Below, one piece after another: positions 19,636 through 32,200 of a DNA stretch of 32,399 nt. The stretch's first letter is position 1. The number at the start of each line of letters is the position of its first letter. The notes beneath the pieces were generated by a model. The model had not been told where the DNA came from, searched no databases, and saw only the letters and a list, made by a program, of their open reading frames with translations. Source of the DNA: Perkinsus marinus ATCC 50983 (taxonomy: Eukaryota > Perkinsozoa > Perkinsida > Perkinsidae); NCBI RefSeq assembly GCF_000006405.1, contig NW_003202100.1, positions 229,331 to 261,729 of the forward strand, in the 5' to 3' direction. Both the position numbers and the translations under genes were made by a program.

Positions 19636-22600
19636 ATGTCTCCAAGGTCGTCTGCCAACAACAACAACAGCTCCTCTCGGTGTACTAAGACCAAACAGCG
19701 TAAGCAAGCACTCACATCAACAACCTTAACATCTACTACAAGTTCTACTCAAGCCAACAACAACAACACTACAGCTACAGCGGCTGCCCAGAGCCGTCTT
19801 TCTCGTCGTAGTAGCACTTCTACTACCGCGGGGAAGAAGTCGTTGCACTTACTAGGAGGCTCACAGGTAGAGCTATACTCAGTCTTCTTGAAGAACTGAG
19901 GACACTGAGGATTACTATTTCTCAGTCCTCTGTTTCTGCCGCCTCGCCGAGGAAGCGTATTCAGAAGGGTCTCGAGCAGGGTAAAAAGCCAGCTCTTCTT
20001 CCAGTCAGTGGAGGGAGTGTTTCGAAGAGGAAGAGAGGTAACTACTATCTTTGTTTGTATAGGCGTACACTGTGTACATTGTAGTGTCTAGTAGTAGCGT
20101 GTATTCGATTGCTTGGTATTTCCTATTAATATTCCGTTTTTGCCGATCAGCGTCCAAGAAGCGAAAGAGCGAACACATTTCTGAGAGTATAGAGAACAGA
20201 CCAGTGAAGACTATGAAGAGAGAAAGTGAAGCGAGTAGAGATACAGCAGCGGAGGAGTCGTCTTTGCATCTCCCGGAGACTCCTACTGATATGGGCGCAT
20301 CAGAAACGCCCGATGCCAGACCTGGAAGAGGTTCTTCTCGTATCGATATGGGTGAGGACGAGTCTATAAGGAAGTGGGAGCAACTGTGGTGTTGATTAGG
20401 TGCACTAGGGACCTTTTTGAGGGGCATCGGGAGTAGCAGCGATGATGTCGATAAGGATGCTAGTGGGCGTGGGGATGGTGCTGAAGGAGAAGGTAGTGGT
20501 GTGTTAACGCCCGGGCTACTCCTGTGAGGTTGTCTGTGTGGTAGGCGGTGATGGTATGTCTGCTATGGGAGTGGCGTCATCGTCGTCATCGTCATCTGCG
20601 TTCCCTGAGGGTTTGGCATTCCTTATGTCAGCGGCCTCCAGCGGTGGAGCCATGCAAAGTAGTGGGAGGAGCCTTTGAGCCTATCACTGAATGTATCGCA
20701 TTGTTGTTATGACCGGCAATCCTCATGAGGGAAAATTTAAATGGCCGTGTATACGATGGATCATGAACTCGGATGCATGTTGGGTGTGTTTAGGGATCGT
20801 AGCAGATCTGAAGTCCGACGACTCCTTGCGGGTTATAGCCTCGTTGACGGAGCTCAACGACCTCCTTAATATGTCCGGAGAGGAGATATCGATCGGCTTC
20901 CCTATAGAGACGACGGTATTGGCCTTCTTCCGTTGGAGTGGTGGTGGACTGTGTTGCCCTTAGGTGCCTCTGTTGGTGAAGCATGTTGAAAGGGATGACC
21001 CTCAAGACGAGGGTGATGACCCTGACACACGACGGCTCCTGGCAACTAGATGTAGGGTTGTTGGGATTCTCTAGGCGAGCCCTATCGTTGGTGCTATGTA
21101 GGTATCTATAGTTTACTTGATATTCTTCCCGCTGCGACGGCTAGGCTGTTGGCGAACTCTGGGACGGGTCTGGAGACGTTGTGTGACAAGTTGAGGAATA
21201 TCACCAACATTGATCTGGCAGAGCAGTGCATAAGGGTGGGGAGTTGTGCATGTTCACTGGGGCGGAGTAGCTTGTCGGAGTAGATACTCTATCGGCTGTC
21301 GAGTGAGCAGCCAACGGCTCTGTTTTGCGCTGGAGGAGTGGAGGCCTTGTTGCAGTGTATGGATTTCTTCACGACCTACTGTCAGGACCAGGCCCTCAGC
21401 GCTGTGAAGAACATGGTAATGCGTAGTGCCTTGATAGAGCGACTAAAGGGGGAGGTTTTCCTTCTGTAGGTGCGTATGGCTCGGGTGACTCCTGAGAAGT
21501 GGGAGGAATACCTTGTGGAGCCTCCATGTTGCCTTAACCAGCTCGTAGCTGTCCTTGGCCATGCTGATTCGAGTATGCAGGCTAGGGCGGCTGAGACCTG
21601 GAAAGGCATGCTCAGCAACCTTACTAGGGTAAGCAGTGGGAGAGGTGCTTTTAGTTCACTCGATCGAATAGGATCATAAAAACAGGTTGATATAACGCTA
21701 TAGATAATAGATATAATATACATACCATCTTTCGTAACTATATAAGACTACGTAATATTCATAAAGGGCTTGCCCGTATTGGAGAGTCGCGGCTTCACAG
21801 TTCCCTATACAGAGTGTGCTCTGGATGGTTGTTAATTTCGTGGCGCAGCGCTCATTGATTGTAGGTGTATGCCACGTCGTCATCCTCCTCTTCTCCCGTG
21901 TCGTCAACTTCATCGTCGCCGCGCATAGTGTCGGCGTCGTCTAGTTCTACGATGGGGAAGATACTTGGTCGTTTTCGGAGCAGCTCTAGGGTTATGTCTG
22001 CTGCTGACCAGAGCGGTGGGAGATTAGATGACTCTGCAAGGACCGAAGTCACAGGTCAGCGTCACGCGCCACGAAATTGCCTTGCATTCGAAGTGTCTTT
22101 TCAGTGTCTTCCAAGGCTCTTAGTCGGGGCGCTGAGAAGCTGATGGGCGAGGGTGGAGACCGACTGAAGAAGATAGTGGAGCGAGCGCAGGAGGAACTCG
22201 ATCACCCCAGCTCAGCACGTAAGGGATACAGAATTTTGTGGCGCGCGGTAACTCGGCGATTATGGCAGGTACGTCGAGTGGAGTGGTCACTGACCTGTTG
22301 GCCTGTATAGCGTCGGTAGTGGCGTGCTCGGACGAGTTGGCTGCCGTAGCAATGCAGGAGGGGTCTATGGAGCAGCTATTGGAGAAGCTACTGACTCCTG
22401 ATGGTACTTAGGCTCATCTGGGGATGGTTTCCTCCATCGTTGATGGGCATTCAGGTGAGGCGGCGGCGGAGGAAATGAGCAGACAGGCGTTGAAGACGGC
22501 GACGGCTCTGCTGCCTGCGGTTAAGTTGAACGCTCCGAAGGCTGGACAGAAGAAAATTGACGTCTATAAGGTGGGCTCATGAGAATCGAGAGTGACTTAT

Positions 22601-25600
22601 TGAATGGCATTCATAGCAAAGGGGGGCTTTGCTATGGTGAATTAGAATACTACTGTGAATGCTGCCTCTGGTGGTAGCATATCCTGCTCTCAGCGTTATC
22701 ATAATGCCGTTGTGGAGTCTGATGTATTTCTATCGTACTTGTTGTCTATACCTCAGATTCTGCGACTATCGGGAGAGTCCTCTCGTTCTACCACAGCTAA
22801 GGGTAGTTCAGCTGAATATAGAGGCCGCAACGTCCCTCGGGACCTGCTTGTGAAGCTCATCAGAGGAGCAGTGGGTTCGGCATCTGCTGACCAGCAGAAC
22901 TCGGTAGGGGATAGGGAGGGTGGCTGATAAGGACGATGGTGTGTCCAGATGCAGCTGTTGGTGTCTGCGAGTATCTATGCAAGACAGCGTGGATGGGACT
23001 TGACGGCTACTCATCCGGAGTTGATCGATAGAGCCTTCTCGTATTTGGCGGACGTTATGGACCAACAATGCAGCGCCTCGAGGTAAGCTCTCTCGAGGAC
23101 TAGATAGGGGCTCATCTAGGGCCAGTGAACTCTAGGCTTGGGCTGATGAAGAGAACTGTAGGGCAGTCGCTGGGTTACAGGTACTCGCCATCGCTACTCT
23201 TAGCATGTCTTCATACTATATTGACGCTAACCCCCAAGGGAAAGGGAGTTCTGATGACCCAGGATCTGGCCCAGCGGCATGGGGTAACGTGGGGGTCTTT
23301 GATACCTTTTTTCGTGTCCTGTTACTACTGCATGCTGTTTTTTGAGAAGCTCTGTTACTCGGGGGGACTCCGGTCTCGATGCTTGCTAACGTGGTGTGTG
23401 CTTTTATTACCGGAATTTGGGGCTCTCTGTGCCGTAGGGAGAATGAGCGGAGCGGAGCATTGATTGAATTGGGAGGTTGGATGAATGTGATGTTGTCTGG
23501 TGGTTTTAGATTATTAAATTGTTGCGAGAGATAGAGGGGTGGAAGGGGCCGGCTGAGGTCTCGGCTGCTGAGAGTGGTACCCTGGAGGTTGGCAGCCAGG
23601 GAGGTAGTCCGGGGCTATCTATTAGCTGAAGTTCTTATAGTGTCTTCGTCCTCGTGTATCAGGCGCTCCCCCTCCTGCACGGTCGTCTAGTATTCTAGGC
23701 AGCTTGAGACGGTCATCACGGCGTGACTCGTTGAGTCCAGCAGTGGAAGCTTCGGCCGATGCTCAAAGCACGTCTGGTCAGGAGACGACTCTGGGTTGGC
23801 TGCCCTTGTTGCAGGTGGGCTTTGCTCTGGCGTAGGATCATTGGAAGTTCCAAGCTGTAGGCTGAAGCGGGTCAAGCACTGCGGGTGCTGAATCGAGAGA
23901 AAGGCTCGAGTGGTGTGGGGAGTAGACAGCTGCTTACGCGATCGGGGGAGATGAACCTGGAAGTCTTCACGGCTTTTGCGGGATCGCCATCTCTGCCGAC
24001 GCCCTATGAGCTACTTCAATCCGGCATGTTGGAGAAGATGTGTGATTTCGTGGCGCGCGGTCATGATGCGGATGCGGTCGGAAAGGTGACGAAGGCCCTT
24101 GGTCAGGCCTATCGGACAGCCTTCTCAGGTCCTATCAGCCAACCCTGAGTTCTATGAGCACATTGTAAAGTGTTTGGTGTCAGCCATTGACCGGCATCGT
24201 CTGTTGGGCCTTGCTTTGAATCCTGGTAGGAGTCTATTGAATGCATTGTGAGGAAGAGTGCCTTGTCAGTTCCCGATGGGGGTATAGCTCTGCCTTCGAC
24301 GATGGGCTCTAAACAGCGGGGGAGTATTGGTAACTTGGGCTTGCAGCTCATTGGAAAGCCGATTAGACTGAAGTTGGAGGGGCGGAAGAAGGAAGGGGAC
24401 GGTGCCGAGAAGGTAGTAGGTGCATAGTCGTGATTAATCCACGTATGGCCTTTATTAGAAGGACTCCTGCCAGTCATCATCATCGTCAAGTATGGCTGCT
24501 GATAGCATGGGGACGAGGCTGAGGCGTGCTCTGTCGTTCCGTAGCAGGGAGGGGTTGGAGAACTCTCCACGAGGGGGTAGGGGTTGATATGTAGCGGCAT
24601 AGTAGAGGCATTGTGGTTGTCTAGGGCTTGGCGGCAATGACATGGCGTCGTTGATGCCACCGAGTTTGATGGTTACGGTAGAGCCGCTTGCGACTGTTGG
24701 TGCGGTCTGCGGGTAATATGGTTGTTTGGTGCGCTTGTGGTTAGGGAGTTGTTGACAGTTATATCCTGCAACGGGTGAAGGTCTTTCGTCGCTGTATGGG
24801 GCCTGGAGAAGGTGGCTGCTCGAGGGAGTTCATAGAGGAGTTGTTGCTTGGCGAGGATGATGATGAGGATGAGGATGAGGAGGCGTGAGTGCTTTGGGGT
24901 GGGGTGTAGCGATGCTCGCAATGCTGTTCTTCCTGTGGTGTCTGCTAATGGCAGTCTGTGGTCATGTACGTGGAGCTTGAATATTCACACACTTGATATA
25001 CGCGTTTCAATAGGGACGTGTGTTCCGGATGGTTGCTGTATCGGAGTTGGCCAGGTTCCTGATGGGTCTACATGGTGATGATATGGAGATGGATGAGGAG
25101 GACTATGACGATGAAGATATGATGCTAGATGAGGAGGATGAATGCCATCAGGCAGGGGAGGAGGTGAGTGTCCCCACAGGAGGGGTTCTTCTACTGCCGT
25201 TTGCTTCTTAGTCTGAGGGGGAGCACGAGGACGATGATATGATAGCGAGAGGGAGTCGGGAGGCAGATGAGGAGGCATTCAAACGTAAGTTGCGGTTGGA
25301 GTGGTAATGGTGATTAATCATATAAGGTATGATGGCGGAGGCTTGTAGAGGCCGGGGTCGGTCGAGAAGAGGTAGTAATGAGGATGTCTTCAGAGGCCGA
25401 GGGGAGGAACATGACTCTCCTCGGAGCGCCGCTCGGGGAGGCAGAGGTGGTAAGAGGCAATCACGAGGGGATTTTATTTCTGCTATAGGTGATCGGAGAG
25501 CAGCAAAGCCAGAGTCGGCTCCTGCTAAGGCGCCGCCGCCGCCGGAGCCAACTGGAGTAGTACTCTATCTCGATGGCCATCCCATTCCCAACCATGTGAC

Positions 25601-28600
25601 AGTGGTGAGCATCACATGCTGGGCTCCTACCGTGTCGAGAGGTGTTCCATGCCAGGTCCAAGCGGTGTGGCTGGCAGCCTCTCGGGCTGCGGTAGCCTCT
25701 GGGGTCCCTTCTGACGAGTCGATGGGTGTCACGTCTCGACCGCCAGCGCGGCTAGTGCGAAGCGCGAGGCCTCCATCTGAGAAGCCGTCGAGATTCGTGA
25801 TAGCTGCTGATGACACCGGTAGGGGGAGTGTTGACTACGACGAGAGTTCCTCATGACTCACTGCCTAGATGAGCGTGTTGCTGAGGAGGAGATGGATGAG
25901 GCTAATGGGAAATCGACAGATGGGGCTAAGGCTAGCATTAGTTCGGTGATTTCTACCATTTGGGGTGAGGATGATGCTGCGGCTCTGGGAGGGCACTGCC
26001 CTGAGTGTCGCCTCGTAGGTACTGCGCACAGTCTTGATTTTGAGCTTACGTTTGCGAAGGGAGATGAGGAAGCAACGAAGTCGAATCGTGCGCCTTCTCC
26101 TGGCGTGATGAGCCCCCATGAGCCGAGGGCTGTGGTATGCGATCGCCCATTGGCCGTCGAGGAGCGTGTGAAGGCTGCTGCGGAGGCTGTGGAGGGTCAC
26201 TTTGGGCAGTTGGAGGGGCAGAATTGGGACGGCCTTGATCGCCTTGTTGAGGTAATGCGAGGCTTTCATTCCCTTCTAACGGGTCCACCGGAGTGCTGAT
26301 TGATCCTCGACTATTGTAGTTGCTGGTGTCGTTGGCGAAGCTTCGGCCGAAGGATTCCCCTGTACGTTGGTCCACCTTCGCCTGTGGAGCCCTGTCTAAG
26401 CGGCAACTAGCAGTAGCGAGTTCGCCACTTAGTCTGATCACTAACATACCAGCAGATTTCAAGGTGAGGCTATAAATCAGCGCAGTAGATGTAGCTATTA
26501 TATAGGTCTTGATGGGTGGGAAGAAGGATGATGATGATGATGCCTCTGTCCGTCACACTAGGCTGGTGTCAGTAGCACCGGTGCTGTTCGATACCGAGAC
26601 ACGACGTAGGTTGTTGTTGTTTGTGGTGCCCTCAGCTAATGGCCTGATGTTGGTCAGGACGAGTGATGGCCTCCTCATGCTTTGGCCTCCATCGGGCCTT
26701 GCAGGGCATCAGTGAGCAAGCTGCAACAGATGCCCCCAACTCCTCACCATCGGCACAGCAGATGACCGCTCTGCCACGACAGAAGGTGGGTCTACGATGG
26801 GGCATCATCGTTAGGTTGAAGTGTTTATGGTAAGGTTCGCATCCGTCGAGAAAAGCTGCTCGAGTCGGCTGTTCTTGTCATGAACGTATTCGGTGCGGGC
26901 AAGGAAAAGGCGTCGGCAGCTCTTGAAGTGGAATTTTTGGTAAGGTCGGGATCGGTAGCGCCTCGTTGCAGTGTTTGGATATATGTTCGCCTTTCTCAGC
27001 TGAACCTAAGAGTTTTCTCAATGATGGCACAAGTTTACCCGTAAATTCGGATAGAAATGTGCAGAAACCAATGAGGATTTCCCTAAGTTTCCTAGAAATT
27101 TTCATATTGTCACTAACACATGTAGTTGACCACGCTCCTCAGACTGCCTCGTTGTGGAGGATGTGCTTGCTCTTAGGGAGAAGTGGGAACTGGCTCGGGC
27201 CCAACGAACGAGTTTTATGCATGCGTGGCCGAGGAGCTGAAGAAGGTGCCCTCTTTCTCTCGGGAATCGGAGTCGAGGCTCTTCCCCATGCCAGTGTCGG
27301 AGGAAGATGGTTGCAACGCTGAGGCCTATCGTGAGCGGCTCCTGTACGGTACTTGGTCAGTGGCGTTCCTTCCTCAGGCAAAGTGTTGGCATCTGCAGCG
27401 GAGCAACGAGAAAATCCACCCAAGACCACGCCTGAACGGAATGGTCAATCGCCGTCTCACCGAGGGAGGAGCAATAGTGAGCGTAAGTGCTTGGGTGCTG
27501 GTCAGCTGTTGAGAAGGCCCTTCCAACTGAATCTTCATCTTGTTTAGTGTCTGACATATCGGAGGATGTTGGCGACGTGACGGCCAATATTGGCATTGCT
27601 AGTCCGACTCCGTCCCCTTCCCTCAAGGACGGCGGCGAGGATGCCAAGGAGGTTAGCATGGCGCCGCTCATGTTGTTCCGTCGTTCATAGTGGTATCAGG
27701 GATCGTCGAATAGCAAGGGGATGACAGTCGAGTCGAAGGCAAAGAGTATCCCATCGGTCCTGGAGGCGTGGCGGCTTGCGGGTCATATTGTCGCTAGGTG
27801 CATACTGGACAGTAGACTAGTGGACTTGGACGTAAGCCGATGTTGGTGGTACACTGCTGCAGAGCTTTAAACTTGTGATTAGATCCATCCGGTTATGTGG
27901 GAGCTCGTTAAGGAGATCCTCGCTTCTGAAGAGGCGAGGGAGGTGGAAGTGCCATGCGTAGGGTTGCGTTTTCCTCTTTGATGCTACTGGATTCACCAAG
28001 TATAGGTATACTACCTTTCTCTGGTCGACCCTGCCCTGCATCGAACGCTCCTGTCGCTGACGAGGATGTCGCCTGGGGAGCTGCGTAGCCTGGAAATCAG
28101 TGCTACCAAGGTGAGGCTCGCGGCCTAGTGGTGATTGTATGGAAGGCGATCGTTGTAGGTACCTGGATATGAGAATATCACCCTGCCGGGGTTGCGTGGT
28201 AATGTGAGCTCTAAGAATGTGGACAAGTTCGTGGAGGGAGTGGCGACTGCTGTTACGTACAGTGGAGTGTACTGGCAAGTAAGGCGCGTGATGGCTGATG
28301 GCGCTCCGAGATGCCTTCCTGTCAGCTCCGGGCCTTCGCTGACGCTTTCGCCGAGATATTGTCCCCGGCGGCACTCTCGTTGTGGAGGTCTGAGGATGAG
28401 CTCACGGAATTGGTGAGATAAAGGGTGTTTCTCGAGTGTGTTATAGGCGTCGCGAATCTCCATGGAAGTGCCCTCGTTTGCTCTTCCTTCTTTAGAGCAT
28501 TGTGATTTGCTTATTTCATGGTCAGACCTACGGCTCATCAGCGGCCAGGCCAGAATATTGGACCAAGGAGCATCTACTCAGTTCTATACAGCCTAAGCAT

Positions 28601-29073
28601 GGGTATACGTCAACCTCGCCTGCTGTGCAGTATCTGGTAGATGTGATGGCGACCGATTTGACGCCAGAACAACGCCAGCAACTTGTAAGTTTCGGAAGGG
28701 TCGGCGAGTGACCATCATGCGATGACTTGTAATTCAGGTGCGATTCCTAACAGGATCGCCAACTTTGCCGATTGGAGGCTTTGCTGCTCTGAAGCCTCAA
28801 CTCACTGTTGTTAGACAAGTGCGTTGGTCACCATTGAAGTCTCTCGGTTCACTCTCTCTTTTACAGGTCTTGGATGACGAGAGCGCCAATCCGGATGACT
28901 TCCTCCCGAGTGTCATGACCTGCGCGAGTTTCATGAAGTTGCCGGACTATTCTTCTAAGGAGGTTGGTTTAAGCTCTCCGGATGATTTGTTCGAATGGTT
29001 CGTTTGTTAGGTACTGAAGCGCCAGCTGGTAAAGGCGATATCAGAAGGTCAGAAGGCGTTCCTAATGTCATGA
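19636..29073 (+). CDS. TRIP12: HECT E3 ubiquitin ligase, TRIP12/UPL3 family
   Basis: Transfers ubiquitin from E2 through a catalytic Cys to substrates; relatives act in the nucleus or cytosol. The N-terminus ([14 protein letters not shown]) is low-complexity and basic. Exons in the first part: 19636-19866, 19926-20037, 20151-20351, 20400-20492, 20545-20658, 20794-20915, 20964-21051, 21102-21235, 21284-21415, 21470-21628, 21865-22054, 22105-22218, 22269-22403, 22455-22570. ARM repeats begin about 20794 ([37 protein letters not shown]) and continue to about 24150 ([19 protein letters not shown]). UPL3-like [12 protein letters not shown] and [16 protein letters not shown] follow; acidic and Arg/Gly-rich inserts lie around 24850-25500. 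The HECT domain runs from [15 protein letters not shown] (about 26820) through [14 protein letters not shown] to [18 protein letters not shown]; the catalytic Cys codon is 28921-28923. Stop TGA 29071-29073, after the usual short tail. Exons between 22571 and 23900 are not all resolved. Confidence 0.93.
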
Positions 29074-29903
29074 AAAGCCATTTTGGTGTATTCATGTCTG
29101 TCGCTGCTATCAAGTCGCGTTACTCCTTTTGCCGTATCATTGCTCTGTATCATTTGTTTGCTGTGACTTTCTGGTAGTTGTTGTCTGGTCGTAGCAGTAG
29201 TAGTCTATAGTGTATAAGTCACAACGCCTCGAATCATTATGATGTTACTTTCGCTTAACTCGCGGTATGTATTCGGTATGATTGCAGCGGCCTTTGTGTT
29301 TCGGTTTGATCATTAGTGTCGTCGAATTACCAGTTGGCTCCAGTCCTCATTCTTGGGATTGTTGATGCTCTAACGTATTGCAGTATGTGGTTGCTCCAAT
29401 TCCGAAGTGGAGAAAGGACGATAGTTGCTGAATTTGGAAGATAACAGTGTTGAGTTGATTATAGTAGTGATATAATACAAGGAAGCGATAAGCACCTCGA
29501 ATAGTATCGGACGCCTGACATTACTCCTACTAAACTACGCATATTAATCAGCATAAGAAGATTAACGCTGTCGTCCTATGGGCTGTCTCAGAAGCTTAGA
29601 AGGAATGCAGGTGGAGGGGGATAAATACATCTAAACGTCAAAGCGAACCTTGAGAGGCTTTTCGCGCAGAGGTCTGCTCTCGGGCTTTCCTGTTGCTGAT
29701 GTCTATTGCTCCCTCTTGAGGTGCTGGGTGCAAAAAGGTATCTGAGTATTTCGAACTCCAGCTTTTCTGAGTGAGGGACAGAGATGTGCGCTGATGTCAC
29801 AAAAAGCTGCGTGAAATTTTCAGAGTCGATGAATGACCAGTTGTAGTGCATGGGAGAAACGTGCATTAGATTGATTCAGTTATAATCGTTTTTCGTGTTA
29901 AAT
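29074..29903. other. Intergenic region between HECT ligase and D-lactate dehydrogenase genes
   Basis: About 830 bases with no supported gene. A 92-codon minus-strand frame (29588-29866) lacks recognisable content. An acceptor-like GATTCAG ends at 29879, 24 bases before the next ATG, in an AT-rich leader. No other signal was identified. Confidence 0.45.
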
Positions 29904-32200
29904 ATGACTGATATCAAACTGTTGAGAAGTGAGAGCACGGAGTCTTCATTAGACGCTCCTGTGTCGTCAGCGAAAGTGAGTTTTCTGAGGGCGTCTGCAG
30001 ATTGAGATTCATCCCACTGTGTTGAGTCAGGTTAGTGAGGTGTGCTGTCCACCCAAGGGAAAGTACGGAGAAGTGAGCTCAGAGGTAGGGCCTGTTTTTG
30101 AGCTACTCACCTGTCAAGGAGAGAACCTCAGTTCCTCGATGAACTACGCAAAGTTCCGGAGTTGGAAGTGTCTGTTGATGAGGATAGTCTACAGTCTTGT
30201 GCGCGTGATAAGAGCTATCACTTGCCGCATCGACCCAGTGCAGTACGTTCCCATCGTAGTGGTTGGTAGGTGGCCATACTAATGCCCAGGTGCTTCACCC
30301 GTCATCAACGTCAGCTGTCTCTGGTGCTTTGGCATTGTGCTACGAGTATCGCATTCCTGTAGCGACTCGTGGTGCCGGTACTGGACTAGAGGGAGGCGCT
30401 ATACTCGCAAAAGGACTGGATGGAGTTGTCTTGAGTAGGAGCTCAGCAGTGTTGAAAGTGTCCACATGTGGTGCATACAGGTACAGAGAATCTAAAGAAT
30501 ATCGACTTCGACGAGACGGCTATGTCGTGCTGGGTCGGCGCGGGTGTGAGGAAGACCCAGCTCAATAAGTAAGGATCATTGCGAGGATTCTGGTATCTCA
30601 GTAAGCTCCGGTTGGTCAGGTATTTGAACAAGTTTGGCTGTTGCTTCCAGTGCGATCCTGGTAGTGATGCCTCGATCGGTGGCCAAGCAAGCACGGGCGC
30701 TAGTGGTAGGAACGTTTAATGGGTTCGACTACTGGGTGTGGTAAGCCTTTGTTGTCCAGGTACTACAAGTGTACGATATGGAACGTTCAAGGAAAACGTC
30801 TTAAGTCTCACTGTTGTGACCCCAAGCGGTGAGGTCATCGAGAACACCAGGCGGCTAGTGAGGAAGAACAGTGAGTTTGCCGTTCTCCATCACTTACAAC
30901 AGTGCACGGGTCCTTCGACAGGTACTGGTCTCGATCTCACTAGGTTGTATCTTGGCTCAGAAGGGAGCCTTGGTGTCATCACTAAGGTGTGCGTTAAAGT
31001 CAGCAGGCAGCCGCAGGTCATTGCGGGAGGTGAGAATGGTTCGTCAACTATGGTTGCGGCCGATAGTGCCTCTGGTCAGGTGTGATTTGCTTCCCAAGCG
31101 TGGAGAAGGCTGTGGAAGCTGTACTTGAGATTTCTAAGAACAAGTAGGCTACTCAAGCTCCTTCATAAGATACCATGGTCTGCTTCAGTATCCCTGATTT
31201 GTCCCGAGGCGAGTTGATGACCGGTGCTGCTGTTCGTCAAGGGAACGCCTTCTTTGGATGCCAATATACTGAGCTCCCTTCTCTATGCTTCGAGTGCCAT
31301 TGCTCGGATTATAAGGCGGCCGATAGGTACATAGGCGGCTCGTTCTCGTTGTTCGACCGTTTGACCTATGTTTCTTGCGAGTGCGATTTCGTATTTTTTC
31401 AGAGCCTGCTGTGACGTGATGGAAATCGCTAAGAAGTGTGGGGGTACTGATATTAGAGCTACTAATGATAAAGATGCTCTCGAGACTCTATGGTAGGGGT
31501 GCAGGGACCACAGTATGCGCAGAGTATTACTACTTCTATTTCAGGACTCTTCGTCGTGGTGCATTTTACTCTACTAAGAACACACGAAGAGGGGAGAAGG
31601 GCATTTCCGTATTCGTTAGTGATGCATGCGTACCTCTGGTCAACCTTCCCAAGGTCATCACTGAAACCGAAAACATTTACCAGGTAGGCGTCTGATGGAG
31701 CTGCTGATTCCGTCAGTGCTATTGGTGCTGCTGTAGGACATCTTTCACAATGTGGACACGCTGTGTATTGTTGCACATATCTTTGATGGTAACTTCCACG
31801 CTATGATCCCGACCAAGGAGGAGGAGGTTGATAAGATAGAGGAATTTAGTGACAGGCTTGCGAATATAGTTCTCGATGCTGGAGGTGAGTACAGTAATCA
31901 ACCGCAATTCGTTTATGGCAATAGAGCTTCTTTGATCTCGAGTTCGATCGTCGCACTGGTAATAGTACCATGATGTGTTATTAGGAAGCGTAAGCGGCGA
32001 GCACGGAGTTGGTCTTGGGAAGGCCCGCTATGTGGAGCGCGAGTTCGGCATGGTAAGCAGAGGTTGATCCTTCACAGTAGGAGTCATGTGCTTTATACTT
32101 TTAGACGGGTATTAAAGTGATGCAACAAGTGAAGCAAGCGTTGGATCCTCGCGGAATCATGAACCCTGGAAAGTCCTTCTACATGAGAAGTCGACTTTGA
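29904..32200 (+). CDS. LDHD: FAD-linked D-lactate dehydrogenase (LDHD/GlcD family)
   Basis: Oxidises D-lactate (or a related D-2-hydroxyacid) to the keto acid using FAD. Fifteen exons: 29904-29975, 30031-30084, 30132-30242, 30290-30434, 30481-30568, 30620-30705, 30760-30870, 30922-31029, 31080-31143, 31189-31326, 31403-31492, 31545-31683, 31737-31884, 31985-32052, 32105-32200. The FAD-binding half shows HPSSTSAVSGALALCYEY, RGAGTGLEGGA, GSDASIGGQASTGASGT, VRYGTFKENVLSL and LYLGSEGSLGVIT. The C-terminal half shows FVSDACVPLVNLP, AHIFDGNFHAMI, VSGEHGVGLGKARYV and DPRGIMNPGKSFY, all family landmarks in order. Family members usually have G-H-x-G-D-G-N-x-H where this protein reads AHIFDGNFH. The N-terminus (MTDIKLLRSESTESSLD) is acidic and lacks a typical mitochondrial presequence. 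Close relatives act on D-2-hydroxyglutarate, so the substrate is not certain. Confidence 0.93.

Noticed and set aside
24880-25020. Second GC-AG intron (AG|GCGTGA) in the HECT-ligase gene
   Set aside because: The standard donor two bases later (GTGAGT) with an acceptor at about 25051 restores the frame, so a GC donor is unnecessary.
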